Assembly (NCBI RefSeq): GCF_001735805.1 | Contig: NZ_CP017248.1 | Coordinates: 2,356,001 to 2,420,000 of the forward strand | Direction: 5' to 3' | Source of the DNA: Streptomyces fodineus | Lineage (GTDB): Bacteria; Actinomycetota; Actinomycetes; Streptomycetales; Streptomycetaceae | DNA: 64,000 bases | In this document: one piece after another, positions 35,303 to 44,489 of the stretch | Layout: each line of letters starts with the position of its first letter | How positions within the stretch are numbered: the stretch's first letter is position 1 | Translations under genes and position numbers: made by a program | The notes under the pieces: model-generated | Told to the model about the DNA's origin: nothing | Seen by the model: only the letters and a program-made list of their open reading frames with translations | The model's database searches: none

Positions 35303-36850
35303 TCACATCGGGGGGTTGCCGTGTTTGCGGGTGGGTAGTCCGGCGTGCTTGGTGCGCAGCATCGTCAGGGACTTCACCAGGACCACGCGGGTGTCGGCGG
35401 GGTCGATGACGTCGTCGACGAGGCCGCGTTCGGCCGCGTAGTAGGGGTGCATCAGCTCGGCCCTGTACTCCTTGACGAGCTGCTGTCGCATCGCGTCGGG
35501 GTCCTCCGCCCCGGCGATCCGTCGGCGGAAGACGACGTTCGCCGCTCCCTCGGCCCCCATCACGGCGATCTCGTTGGCGGGCCAGGCCAGGGAGAGATCG
35601 GCGCCGATGGACCGGGAGTCCATGACGATGTACGCGCCGCCGTAGGCCTTGCGCAGGATGACCTGGATACGCGGCACGGTGGCGTTGCAGTAGGCGTACA
35701 GCAGCTTCGCGCCGTGGCGGATGATTCCGCCGTGCTCCTGGTCGACACCGGGGAGGAAGCCGGGGACGTCCACGAGGGTGACCAGGGGGATCGAGAAGGC
35801 GTCGCAGAGCTGGACGAAGCGGGCGGCCTTCTCGGAGGAGTGGATGTCGAGGACGCCGGCGAGGGAGCTGGGCTGGCTCGCGACGATGCCGACGACCTGG
35901 CCGCCGAGCCGGGCGAGGGTGGTGATCACGCTGGTGGCCCAGCGTTCGTGGACCTCCATGTGCTCGCCGTCGTCGACGACTTCGGCGATGACCTCGCGCA
36001 TGTCGTAGGGGCGGCTGCCGTCGAGCGGCACCAGGGAGCGCAGCCGTTCGCAGCGCCGGTCGGCGGGGTCCGTGGCCGGGACGGCGGGCGGAGCCTCGCG
36101 GTTGTTCTGCGGGAGGAGCGACAGCAGGTACCGCACCTCGGCGATGCAGGTCTCCTCGTCGTCGTAGGCGAAGTGGCACACGCCGGAGGTCTCGGCGTGG
36201 ACGTCCGCGCCGCCCAGGCCGTTCTGGGTGATCTCCTCACCCGTGACCGCCTTGACCACGTCCGGGCCCGTGATGAACATCTGCGAGGTCTCACGGACCA
36301 TGAACACGAAGTCGGTCAGGGCCGGCGAGTACGCCGCACCGCCCGCGCACGGGCCCAGCATCACCGAGATCTGCGGGATCACACCCGAGGCCTTGGTGTT
36401 GCGCTGGAAGATGCCGCCATAGCCGGCGAGGGCCGAGACACCCTCCTGGATGCGGGCGCCCGCGCCGTCGTTCAGGGAGACCAGCGGCGCACCCGCCGCG
36501 ATGGCCATGTCCATGATCTTGTGGATCTTGGTGGCGTGGGCCTCGCCCAGCGCGCCGCCGAAGATCCGGAAGTCGTGCGCGTACACGAAGACCGTACGGC
36601 CCTCGACCGTGCCCCAGCCGGTGATGACACCGTCGGTGTACGGCTTCTTCGCCTCCAGGCCGAAGCCCTGCGCACGGTGCCGGCGCAGCTGCTCGACCTC
36701 CTGGAAGGACCCCGGGTCCAGGAGCAGCTCGATCCGCTCCCGCGCCGTCAGCTTGCCCTTGGCGTGCTGCGCCTCGGTCGCGGCCGGTGCGCCGTCGAGG
36801 ATCTCGTGGCGGATGCGGTCGAGTTCGGCGATCCGCTCCTGCATCGTCAT
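35303..36850 (-). CDS. Acyl-CoA (propionyl/acetyl) carboxylase beta subunit
   Basis: 515 residues. Typical carboxyltransferase blocks are present: GKLTARERIELLLDPGSFQE, the acyl-CoA pocket NDGAGARIQEGVSALAGYGG, GPCAGGAAYSPALTDFVFMV, and the C-terminal DVPGFLPGVDQEHGGIIRHG with MGAEGAANVVFRR. It transfers CO2 from biotin to acyl-CoA, giving malonyl- or methylmalonyl-CoA. The biotin carboxylase (alpha) subunit is not in the window. It may supply extender units to this region's pathway or be ordinary metabolism. Confidence 0.93.
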   Translation of the reverse strand: MTMQERIAELDRIRHEILDGAPAATEAQHAKGKLTARERIELLLDPGSFQEVEQLRRHRAQGFGLEAKKPYTDGVITGWGTVEGRTVFVYAHDFRIFGGALGEAHATKIHKIMDMAIAAGAPLVSLNDGAGARIQEGVSALAGYGGIFQRNTKASGVIPQISVMLGPCAGGAAYSPALTDFVFMVRETSQMFITGPDVVKAVTGEEITQNGLGGADVHAETSGVCHFAYDDEETCIAEVRYLLSLLPQNNREAPPAVPATDPADRRCERLRSLVPLDGSRPYDMREVIAEVVDDGEHMEVHERWATSVITTLARLGGQVVGIVASQPSSLAGVLDIHSSEKAARFVQLCDAFSIPLVTLVDVPGFLPGVDQEHGGIIRHGAKLLYAYCNATVPRIQVILRKAYGGAYIVMDSRSIGADLSLAWPANEIAVMGAEGAANVVFRRRIAGAEDPDAMRQQLVKEYRAELMHPYYAAERGLVDDVIDPADTRVVLVKSLTMLRTKHAGLPTRKHGNPPM

Positions 36851-36869
36851 GGCCGACTCCCTTGCCGGT

Positions 36870-37922
36870 TCAGCTGGTTCGGTGGGCGACGTAGTCGCAC
36901 AGGGCGAGCAACGCGCGCCGGGCGGGCAGCGCGGGAAGCGTGTCGAGGGCCGCGCGGGCCTGGTCCAGGCGGCGGCCCAGCACGGCCTCGGTCTCGGCGA
37001 GGGCGGGCGAGCGGGCGAAGAGGTCCAGGGCGCGCCGCGCGTGGCCCGCGGGGACGGGGCCCGCCGCGAGCAGGGCGCGCAGTTCGTCGTCGGCCGGGTC
37101 GGCGCTCTCCAGGACCAGCAGCACCGGCAGGGTGGGCACCCCGGCGAGCAGGTCGGTGCCGCGCTCCTTGCCGCTGACGTCGGCCGGGGACCGCAGGTCG
37201 AGCAGGTCGTCGGCGATCTGGAAGGCGACCCCGAGGTGTTCGCCGTACTCGGTCAGCGCGGTCACGGCCGCGGCGGGTGCGCCGGCCTGGAGGGCGCCGA
37301 TGCCCAGCGACATCGCCAGCAGGGCCGCGGTCTTGCCGGCGATCACCTGGAAGTAGTGGGTGACCGGGTCCTCGCCGGGGGCGGGCCCGGTCAGTTCGCG
37401 CAGCTGGCCGGAGACCAGGCGGCCCGCCGTACGGGCGTTGAGCCGTACGGCCTCGGGGCCGAGCTGTGCGGCCAGTTGCGCGGCGCGGGCGAGCAGCCAG
37501 TCGCCGCCGAGCACCGCTGCCCGTTCACCGAAGCGGGCGTGGACGCTGGGCACGCCGTGCCGGGTGGGGGCGCCGTCCATGACGTCGTCGTGGTGCAGGG
37601 AGGCGATGTGCACGAGTTCGGCGATGACGGCCGCCTGGGTGATCCCCTCCCGCCACGGCTCGCCGAACTCGGCGCCGAGCAGCACCAGCAGCGGGCGCAT
37701 CCGCTTGCCGCCCGCCTCGGCGAGATACCCGGTGAGCGCGCCCACACGGGGATCTCCGGCGTCCTGTGCCAGGGCCAGTAGCCATTTCTCGACGCGTTCC
37801 AGGGATTCCCGCAGCCGCGCCCGAAGGCCGGGATCGTCGAGGGCGAGCCGGTCGAGCGGGCCGGTTTCCGGAGGTTCGGCACGATGGTCCGACGCGGTCC
37901 CGTCGGCGTGTCGCACAGTCAT
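36870..37922 (-). CDS. Polyprenyl diphosphate synthase
   Basis: 350 residues from ATG 37922 (GGAAGGG upstream). Trans-isoprenyl synthase motifs are intact: GGKRMRPLLVLL, the first Asp-rich motif LHHDDVMDGAPTRHGVPS, GKTAALLAMS, and the second Asp-rich motif QIADDLLDL followed by GKERGTDLLAG. Two residues before the first Asp-rich motif are small (His), typical of medium- to long-chain enzymes, but chain length cannot be fixed by eye. It lies 19 bases upstream of the carboxylase beta gene. Its link to the peptide pathway is uncertain. Confidence 0.92.
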   Translation of the reverse strand: MTVRHADGTASDHRAEPPETGPLDRLALDDPGLRARLRESLERVEKWLLALAQDAGDPRVGALTGYLAEAGGKRMRPLLVLLGAEFGEPWREGITQAAVIAELVHIASLHHDDVMDGAPTRHGVPSVHARFGERAAVLGGDWLLARAAQLAAQLGPEAVRLNARTAGRLVSGQLRELTGPAPGEDPVTHYFQVIAGKTAALLAMSLGIGALQAGAPAAAVTALTEYGEHLGVAFQIADDLLDLRSPADVSGKERGTDLLAGVPTLPVLLVLESADPADDELRALLAAGPVPAGHARRALDLFARSPALAETEAVLGRRLDQARAALDTLPALPARRALLALCDYVAHRTS

Positions 37923-38182
37923 CGCCAGACCCTTCCGATACGTGGTGGAGCAGTGCCGATTTCGCACATGCGGACGACCACTGTCCGTACCGGCCCCATG
38001 GGGTCTCAACTGCGGTGACATGAAGGTGCCACCCGCCGAGGAGCCCGCCGGGGAAACGCGGAGCGTCAGGTTCCTGCCATATACGGGGTGACCGGCCCGG
38101 AATCCCGGGCCCGGCGTTATGTTCCCTTCCCGAAACCCCGTCGGATTCCGACTCCGCCGAACTCTGTTGAAAGGGACGGGAA

Positions 38183-38863
38183 TTGCGTACCCGATTCACT
38201 CTTGGCGCGGTACTCGCCGCCGCCGCCGTGCTCACCACTGCCGCACCCGCCGCCCTGGCCGCCGGGGACGGCGCACGGCCCGCCGCCCGCTCTTGCGGCG
38301 CGCTGCGGCTGACGGGTGCGCTGCCCGTGCCGCCCGCGGGCATGGCGGTGCAGCAGGACGTCACGATCGGCGCGGACTGCGGCGCCCGGCTCGGCGCGGT
38401 GCGGCTGGTGCCGGTGGACCGGGCGCCGGAGGCCACGGTGGCGCGCCGGGCCAGGGCCGCGGACGGCACCCACCATGTCTCCAGCTGGAACGAGATGTAC
38501 GACTGCTGCAACATCCGGATGACCGGCCTGTACACGACCGCCGACTGGACCACCGGCGGCGGCCGGGTCGTCGGCGCCGCCACCGACGCCACCGAGCAGC
38601 ACAACCGCGAGCCGTGGAACGCCGGCTGGTCACCGGCGTCGTCCGCGCACGGCGCCGACTGCACCGCCGACTGCGCCGTCTCCCACACCGAGGCGCACGC
38701 GGACTTCACCTACCGGGGCATCTTCGACGTGACCGGGAACTGGTACGCCAACAGCCACCACTCGTACGTCGACCTGGGCGCCGACGGCACCGCGTCCTGC
38801 CGTTTCGACGTCGAACTGCGCCACACCTTCGTCGGCTGGAACTGGCGGCACGGCTGCGCCTGA
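38183..38863 (+). CDS. Small secreted protein of unknown function
   Basis: 226 residues from TTG 38183, with AAGGGACGGG upstream. A signal peptide covers about residues 1-27 (FTLGAVLAAAAVLTTAAPAA-LAA). The mature part has seven cysteines (for example MYDCCNIRMTG, and DCTADCAVSH), many Trp/His, and a repetitive T-x-D-W/D-F-T-Y strand pattern suggesting a beta-rich extracellular fold. I do not recognise a family. The palindromic site at 38865-38884 directly follows its stop. Confidence 0.7.
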   Translation: MRTRFTLGAVLAAAAVLTTAAPAALAAGDGARPAARSCGALRLTGALPVPPAGMAVQQDVTIGADCGARLGAVRLVPVDRAPEATVARRARAADGTHHVSSWNEMYDCCNIRMTGLYTTADWTTGGGRVVGAATDATEQHNREPWNAGWSPASSAHGADCTADCAVSHTEAHADFTYRGIFDVTGNWYANSHHSYVDLGADGTASCRFDVELRHTFVGWNWRHGCA

Positions 38864-38864
38864 C

Positions 38865-38884
38865 CGTGGCAGCAAGCTGCCACG
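38865..38884. promoter_or_regulatory. 20-base perfect palindrome, copy 2 of GGCAGC-AA-GCTGCC
   Basis: CGTGGCAGC and GCTGCCACG flank AA exactly, immediately after the secreted-protein stop and about 130 bases upstream of the MMPL exporter start. The shared 14-base core also occurs at 34548-34561. It could be an operator for a dimeric regulator or a short terminator. Confidence 0.45.
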
Positions 38885-39016
38885 AACCGGGATGAACGGG
38901 GTTCGCGCTTCCTACACTCGCCGAAATCCCCCACCGCACGGGCCGCTTCGGGCACCCGCCGCCCAGCCGGGCAGGCCGGGCGGCGCGTGCTGTGCTCATG
39001 CCCACGAAGGAGTCTC

Positions 39017-41158
39017 ATGTTCGGACGGATCGGACGGGCCGCCGTCCTCCGGCCCTGGCTGACCATCTCGGCCTGGATCGTCGCGGCCGTGGCACTGGCC
39101 GTGCTGGCCCCGCAGCTGAAGTCCACCGGTGACCAGGCCGACTTCCTGCCCTCGCACTACGAGTCGGTACAGGCCGGCCAGGTGCAGGAGCGCGCGTTCC
39201 CCCGGCACGAGCAGCCCGCGGCCCTCGCGGTGTTCCAGCGGGCCGACGGCGGGAAGCTGACCGCCGCGGACCAGGACCGGGTCGCCGAGATCACCGCACG
39301 TCTGCAGGGACTCGGCATCGACCACATCAAGCGGATAGAGACGAACCGGCAGGCCGTCTCGCCCAACCGGCAGATCGCCCTCGCCAGTGTCGTCGCCACC
39401 GTCAAGGACCCCTACGACCCGGGGCTGATGGACTCGGTCGACAAGCTGCGCGAGCAGGCCAAGCCGCTGCTGAAGGGCACCGATCTCCGGCTCGGCATCA
39501 CCGGGCAGGCGGCCAGCGCGCTGGACTCCAAGAAGGCGTCGGGCGACACCGATTCCATGATCATGTCGGCCACGCTGGTGCTCATCGTCGTCCTGCTGCT
39601 GCTCATCTTCCGCAGCCCGCTCATCGCCGTCCTTCCGGTGCTGATCATCGGGGTGGCCTTCATGGTCGCCACCGGGCTGATCGCGACGGCCGCCGACCTC
39701 GGCGGTCTGAAGGCCGACAGCTCCATCTCCGCGATCCTGATCGTGGTCCTGTTCGGCGTCGGCACCGACTACATCCTCTTCCTGCTCTTCCGCCACCGCG
39801 AGCAGCTGCGCTCCGGGCAGGCACCCAAGCAGGCCATGATCACCGCGGTCACGCTGGTCGGTGAGACCATCGCGTCGGCGGCCGGGGCGGTCATCGTCGC
39901 CTTCATGGCACTGCTGCTGTCCACCATGGGCATGCTGCGCACGATGGGCCCCTCGCTCGCGATCTCGGTCGCGGTCGCCCTGCTCGCCGGTCTGACCCTG
40001 GTGCCCGCCGTGTTCTCGCTCCTCGGCACCAAGGCCTACTGGCCGTCCAAGTCCTGGCGCAAGCAGCCGAAGAACGTCCTTGCGGGCCGGATCGGCACGC
40101 TCGCCGCGCAGCGCCCCGCCGCCGTCGCGGCCGTCACCGGCGGGGTGCTGCTGGTGCTGGCCGCCGGAGTCCTCGGTTTCCGCGCGGAGTTCGACACCAC
40201 CAGCTCGCTCCCCCAGCACCTGGAGTCCGTGCGGGCCATGAAGGACCTGCAGCGCGGCTTCCCGGCCGGCGAGACCGACCCGACCACCGTGTACCTGGAG
40301 AAGGACGGCGGCGGCACGCTGACCAAGGCGCAACTGGACGACTACGGCGCCCGGCTGGCCAAGGTGGACGGGGTCGGCCAGGTCTCCCCGGCCGTGCTCT
40401 CCGGTGACGGCCGGGTCGCCCAGTACAGCGTCGTGCTGGACGACAAGCCCACCGGGGAGAAGGCCATCGAGCTGGTCTCCGGCCCGCTCAGGGACGCCGC
40501 CCACCAGGCCGCGCCCGAGGGGTCGAAGGCGCTGGTCGGCGGCACCACGGCGGTGCTCGCCGACATCGAGCACGCGGTGAACCACGACTACAAGGTGGTC
40601 TTCCCGGCCGCCGGCATCGCCATCATGCTGATCCTCGGGCTGCTGCTGCGCAGCGTGGTCGCCCCGGTGTACCTGATGGTCTCGGTGGCGCTCGGTTTCG
40701 GTGCCACGCTCGGTGCCACCGTCTGGCTGTTCCAGAACAGCCAGGGCAAGAACGGGCTGCTGTTCACGCTGCCGGTGATCGTCTATCTCTTCGTGGTGGC
40801 GATCGGCACCGACTACAACATCCTGATGGTGGCCCGGCTGCGCGAGGAGATCGAGCAGGGCCGCACTCCCCGGGAGGCCGCCGCCCGGGCGGTGGCCCGG
40901 TGCGTGCCGACCATCGGCGCGGCCTCGGTGATCCTGGCCGGCACCTTCGGTGTGCTGATGCTCGCCGAGAACTCCATGCTCCAGCAGATGGGCTTCGCGG
41001 TGGCGTTCGGCATCCTGCTGTCCGCCTTCGTGATGGCCATGCTGCTGGTGCCCGCCCTGACGACACTGCTCGGCCGCCGCGCCTGGTGGCCGGGGCACAA
41101 GGTGGCCGCCGTGCCCGCGCCGGCCCCCGTCCACGACGACGAGCGCACGCTCGTGTGA
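39017..41158 (+). CDS. MMPL/RND-family membrane exporter
   Basis: 713 residues from ATG 39017 (GAAGGAG upstream). Two homologous halves each have one helix, an extracellular domain, and five helices. The RND/MMPL signatures GVGTDYILFLLFRHREQLR (about residue 250) and AIGTDYNILMVARLREEIE (about residue 600) are the paired conserved G-x-x-x-D-Y motifs. Relatives in actinobacteria export lipids, lipopeptides or drugs using proton motive force. Its place beside the NRPS region makes a role in self-resistance plausible. Confidence 0.92.
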   Translation: MFGRIGRAAVLRPWLTISAWIVAAVALAVLAPQLKSTGDQADFLPSHYESVQAGQVQERAFPRHEQPAALAVFQRADGGKLTAADQDRVAEITARLQGLGIDHIKRIETNRQAVSPNRQIALASVVATVKDPYDPGLMDSVDKLREQAKPLLKGTDLRLGITGQAASALDSKKASGDTDSMIMSATLVLIVVLLLLIFRSPLIAVLPVLIIGVAFMVATGLIATAADLGGLKADSSISAILIVVLFGVGTDYILFLLFRHREQLRSGQAPKQAMITAVTLVGETIASAAGAVIVAFMALLLSTMGMLRTMGPSLAISVAVALLAGLTLVPAVFSLLGTKAYWPSKSWRKQPKNVLAGRIGTLAAQRPAAVAAVTGGVLLVLAAGVLGFRAEFDTTSSLPQHLESVRAMKDLQRGFPAGETDPTTVYLEKDGGGTLTKAQLDDYGARLAKVDGVGQVSPAVLSGDGRVAQYSVVLDDKPTGEKAIELVSGPLRDAAHQAAPEGSKALVGGTTAVLADIEHAVNHDYKVVFPAAGIAIMLILGLLLRSVVAPVYLMVSVALGFGATLGATVWLFQNSQGKNGLLFTLPVIVYLFVVAIGTDYNILMVARLREEIEQGRTPREAAARAVARCVPTIGAASVILAGTFGVLMLAENSMLQQMGFAVAFGILLSAFVMAMLLVPALTTLLGRRAWWPGHKVAAVPAPAPVHDDERTLV

Positions 41159-41183
41159 CCCATGTGATCCGTGCGAGAGGAGG

Positions 41184-41233
41184 GCGCCGTCCGGTCCCCG
41201 CCGCCTTCAGGGGTGGCGGGGACCGGACGGCGC
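41184..41233. terminator. 19-bp perfect hairpin terminator after MMPL gene
   Basis: Arms 41184-41202 and 41215-41233 are perfectly complementary with a 12-base loop. The hairpin ends 7 bases before the ATG of the UbiB-like gene, so it could also mask that gene's ribosome site. Confidence 0.75.
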
Positions 41234-41240
41234 ATGCCCG

Positions 41241-43208
41241 ATGGAGCTCACCCTTTTCCTGTTCATCGCCGCCGTCACCCTGGTCCTCACCGTGGCGCTC
41301 CTGTCGATCGGGGCGCGGCGCCTGCTCGGACTGAGAATCGGCAAGGTGCGCGCCGCCCTCACCGGTCTGGTGGCCATGGGGGCGAGCGGTCTGATCGGCG
41401 CGGCGATGGGCGAGGCCCGCCGCGGGGCGCTGGTCTCGGTGCAGATCGGGCTGACCGTGCTGGTCGCGGTGGGTTTTCTCGCCCTGTCCGAGGCGGTGGT
41501 GCCCTCCGGTTCGCTGTCCGGGCTGGTCCGCTGGCCGCAGGCGGTACGCCGCCGGCTGGCCCGCACCCGCCGCTACGGTCAGCTGAGCCGGATCGCGATG
41601 CGCCACGGACTGGGCAGCGCGCTGCGCGGCCGGGGCCGCGGTGGTCCCCAAGCGGCGCTGGAGCGCGGGCAGCTGGCGGTCCGGCTGCGCCTGGCCCTGG
41701 AGGAGGCCGGGGCCACCTTCGTCAAGCTCGGCCAGGTCCTGTCCACCCGCTACGACATGCTGCCGCCCGAGTTCGTGACGGAACTGACCAAGCTGCAGCA
41801 CCAGGTGGCGGCCGAGCCCTGGGAACAGGTGCGGCGGGTGCTGACCGACGAGCTGGGCCGGCAACCGGACGCGGTGTTCGCCGAGTTCGATCCCGAGCCG
41901 CTCGCCGCGGGCTCCATCGCCCAGGTGCACCGGGCCCGCCTGACCACCGGCGAGGAGGTGGTGGTCAAGGTGCAGCGGCCCGGCGCCCGTGCCGTGGTCG
42001 ACCGGGACCTGGACATCCTGTTCCGGATGAGCCGCAAGATCGAGGAACACACCGCCTGGGGCCGGGACATGGGTGCCGTGGAGCTCGCGGAGGGCTTCGC
42101 CGCCTCCCTCAACGAGGAGCTGGACTTCCGGATCGAGGCCCGCAACATGGCCACCATCCGGGCCGCGGCGAACCGCCCCGGCATGCTCTCCACGGTCCGG
42201 ATGCCGCTCTTGCACGAGGAGCTGTGCGGCCGGCGGGTGCTGGTGCTGGAGTGGCTCACCGGCACCCCGCTCAACGCGGCGGGCGCCGTCATCGACGAAC
42301 GCGGCCTGGACCGCACCGAGCTGGCCCGGCAGCTGCTGGAGTGCGTGCTGGAGCAGATCATGATCGGCGGGGTGTTCCACGCCGATCCGCACCCCGGCAA
42401 CATCATGCTCCTCGACGACGGCAAGCTGGGCCTGCTGGACTTCGGTTCGGTGGGCCGTATCGACCGGGTGCTGCGGGCGGCACTGGGCAATCTGCTGCTG
42501 GCCATTCACCGCAGCGACCCGGTCGCGCTCTCCGACGCGCTCCTCGAACTGGTCGACCGTCGCGAGGACATCGACGAGATGCGCCTGGAGCGCGCGCTGG
42601 GCCGGTTCATGGCCCGGCATCTCACCCCCGGGGTGCGGCCCGACCGCGAGATGTTCGCCGACCTGTTCCTGCTGGTCGCCCGGCACGGGCTGACCGTGCC
42701 CCCGGACATCGCCGCCACCTTCCGGGCCCTGGCGACCCTGGAAGGGGCCATGGAACAGCTGGTCCCCGGCTTCGACATCGTCGCCGAGGCACGTGCCTTC
42801 GCCGCGGCGCAGCTGGAGCGCAAGCTGACTCCGCAGTCCGTCGGCCGGGTGCTGGCGGAGGAGACGCTCGCGCTGGCGCCGATGCTGCGCCGGCTGCCGC
42901 GCCGGATCGAGCGGATCACCAACTCGCTGGAGCACGGGCGGCTGGGCGTGCAGGTCAGGCTGCTCGCGGACGAGCGCGACCGGCGTTTCGTACGGTCCCT
43001 CGTGCACGATGTGCTGCTGGCGTTCCTGGGCGGGATCACCGCGCTGGTCGGGGTGCTGCTGCTCGGCACCCGCAACGGCCCCCGGCTCAGCCCCTCGCTG
43101 AGCCTCTACCAGCTGCTCGGCTACAACGTGCTGGTGGTCAGCTCGGTGCTGGTGATCCGCGTGGTGTTCACGATATTCCGCTCCCAGCGGCGGCTCCCCG
43201 GGCACTGA
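41241..43208 (+). CDS. ABC1/UbiB (AarF)-family atypical kinase, membrane-bound
   Basis: 655 residues from ATG 41241. The N-terminus has three hydrophobic helices. The kinase-like core shows the family's KxGQ motif (FVKLGQVLSTRYDMLPPEF), the Ala-rich loop AAGSIAQVHRARL in place of the Gly-rich loop, VVKVQRPGA, the catalytic FHADPHPGNIMLLDDG and the metal-binding LLDFGSVGR. Two helices end the protein. UbiB/ADCK proteins are ATPases needed for isoprenoid quinone or lipid handling. It is convergent with the P450 gene. Confidence 0.92.
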   Translation: MELTLFLFIAAVTLVLTVALLSIGARRLLGLRIGKVRAALTGLVAMGASGLIGAAMGEARRGALVSVQIGLTVLVAVGFLALSEAVVPSGSLSGLVRWPQAVRRRLARTRRYGQLSRIAMRHGLGSALRGRGRGGPQAALERGQLAVRLRLALEEAGATFVKLGQVLSTRYDMLPPEFVTELTKLQHQVAAEPWEQVRRVLTDELGRQPDAVFAEFDPEPLAAGSIAQVHRARLTTGEEVVVKVQRPGARAVVDRDLDILFRMSRKIEEHTAWGRDMGAVELAEGFAASLNEELDFRIEARNMATIRAAANRPGMLSTVRMPLLHEELCGRRVLVLEWLTGTPLNAAGAVIDERGLDRTELARQLLECVLEQIMIGGVFHADPHPGNIMLLDDGKLGLLDFGSVGRIDRVLRAALGNLLLAIHRSDPVALSDALLELVDRREDIDEMRLERALGRFMARHLTPGVRPDREMFADLFLLVARHGLTVPPDIAATFRALATLEGAMEQLVPGFDIVAEARAFAAAQLERKLTPQSVGRVLAEETLALAPMLRRLPRRIERITNSLEHGRLGVQVRLLADERDRRFVRSLVHDVLLAFLGGITALVGVLLLGTRNGPRLSPSLSLYQLLGYNVLVVSSVLVIRVVFTIFRSQRRLPGH

Positions 43209-43239
43209 GGCCGCGGGGAGCCGCCCCCTCCGGCCGGGC

Positions 43240-44481
43240 TCAGGCGGCCGTGAACGCCACCGGCAGACTGCTGTAGCCGTAGAGGAAGTTGGAGTAGACC
43301 CGCCGGGCCGGTCCGCGTGACTCCACGGCGGCGACCAGGTCGCGCAGCGCCGCGAGGAGCGCTTTCAGCTCCTCGCGGCCGAGGAACGCGCCGAGGCAGA
43401 AGTGCGGGCCGAAACCGAACGTCACGTGCTTGTTGGGGGTACGGCCCAGATCGTAGCGGCGCGGGTCGGCGAAGACGCTCTCGTCGAAGTTGGCGGAGCT
43501 GTTCCACAGCGTGACGACGTCGCCCGCCGGTATGGTGCGGCCGCCGATCTCCACGTCGACCAGGGCCCGGCGGCCGAAGTGCATCGCCGGTGTGGTCCAG
43601 CGCAGCACCTCCTCGGTCGCGCTGTCCACGCCGACTTCGCCGGCCTTGAACGCCCGCCATTGCCCGGGGTGTTCGAGGAAGCCGAGGACCGCGCCGATGG
43701 ACGCCATCCGGCTGGACTCGTCGCCGCCGATGATGAGGCTGTAGCAGTTGAGGACGATCTCCTCCTCGGTCAGCGGCCTGCCGTCGATCTCACCCGTGGC
43801 CAGGGCGCTGATCACGTCGTCGCCGGGGGTGCGGCGGCGGCTGCGCGCCAGGTCGGAGAAGTAGAGGAGGATCTCGTTGCGGGCGAGCCAGGCGTCCTCG
43901 GCCGTGCCGTCGCTGCTGTCCGCGCTGAGCACCTGCTTGTTCCAGTCGAGCAGCGGCTGGCGGTCCTGCGGGGGTACGGCCATCAGATCGCAGATGGTGC
44001 CCATCGGGATGTGCTCGGCGATGGCCTCCGCATAGTCGAAGCCGTCGCGGTCGAGCACCTGGGCGAGCAGGTCCCGGGTGCGGGTGCGCACCTGCTCGAC
44101 GACATGGTGCAGGGCGCGCGGCGAGAACGACCTGAGCATCAGGTTGCGGATGGCACGGTGGCGGCTTCCGTCGGTGACGGCGAGCATCTTCCCGGCCGCC
44201 GAGTCGCCGCCCTGCAGCAGGGTGGCGAGCACATTGCCGCGCTCGGAGGTGAACCGGTCGTTGTCCTTGTAGACGGCCAGGACGTCGGCGTACCGGGTGA
44301 GCGCCCAGAAGCCGGGCCGGCCCGCGGTGGGCCGGTGGTGGTGGACCGGGCGCTCGGTCCTGAAGCGCTGCCAGAGGTCGTGCAGGTCGCCGGGGCCGGG
44401 GGGGACGAAGGTGCGCGGGTCGGTGAGGTCCACGGCGTCCAGGTCGCCGTGGGTGGCCTGGACGGTCTCGGTCGCAGTCAT
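43240..44481 (-). CDS. Cytochrome P450
   Basis: 413 residues from ATG 44481; a GTG at 44505 is an in-frame alternative. Haem loop FGFGPHFCLG with Cys362, ExxR at 291-294 (EVLR with the preceding E), and the HRAIRNLM C-helix contact are present. The I-helix oxygen-activation motif, usually AGxET, reads GGDESS (252-257), replacing Thr with Ser. It is the last gene of the NRPS operon, 8 bases after the preceding stop, so it probably hydroxylates or otherwise oxidises the peptide or a carrier-bound residue. Confidence 0.93.
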   Translation of the reverse strand: MTATETVQATHGDLDAVDLTDPRTFVPPGPGDLHDLWQRFRTERPVHHHRPTAGRPGFWALTRYADVLAVYKDNDRFTSERGNVLATLLQGGDSAAGKMLAVTDGSRHRAIRNLMLRSFSPRALHHVVEQVRTRTRDLLAQVLDRDGFDYAEAIAEHIPMGTICDLMAVPPQDRQPLLDWNKQVLSADSSDGTAEDAWLARNEILLYFSDLARSRRRTPGDDVISALATGEIDGRPLTEEEIVLNCYSLIIGGDESSRMASIGAVLGFLEHPGQWRAFKAGEVGVDSATEEVLRWTTPAMHFGRRALVDVEIGGRTIPAGDVVTLWNSSANFDESVFADPRRYDLGRTPNKHVTFGFGPHFCLGAFLGREELKALLAALRDLVAAVESRGPARRVYSNFLYGYSSLPVAFTAA

Positions 44482-44489
44482 GTCCGCTC

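Noticed and set aside
36870..37922. Terpene pathway based on the polyprenyl synthase
   Set aside because: No terpene cyclase, phytoene synthase or prenyltransferase in the window; one synthase is not enough.
38996..41134. Long minus-strand frame opposite the MMPL exporter
   Set aside because: The translation is His/Asp/Gly/Gln-rich filler, whereas the plus strand encodes a full membrane transporter.
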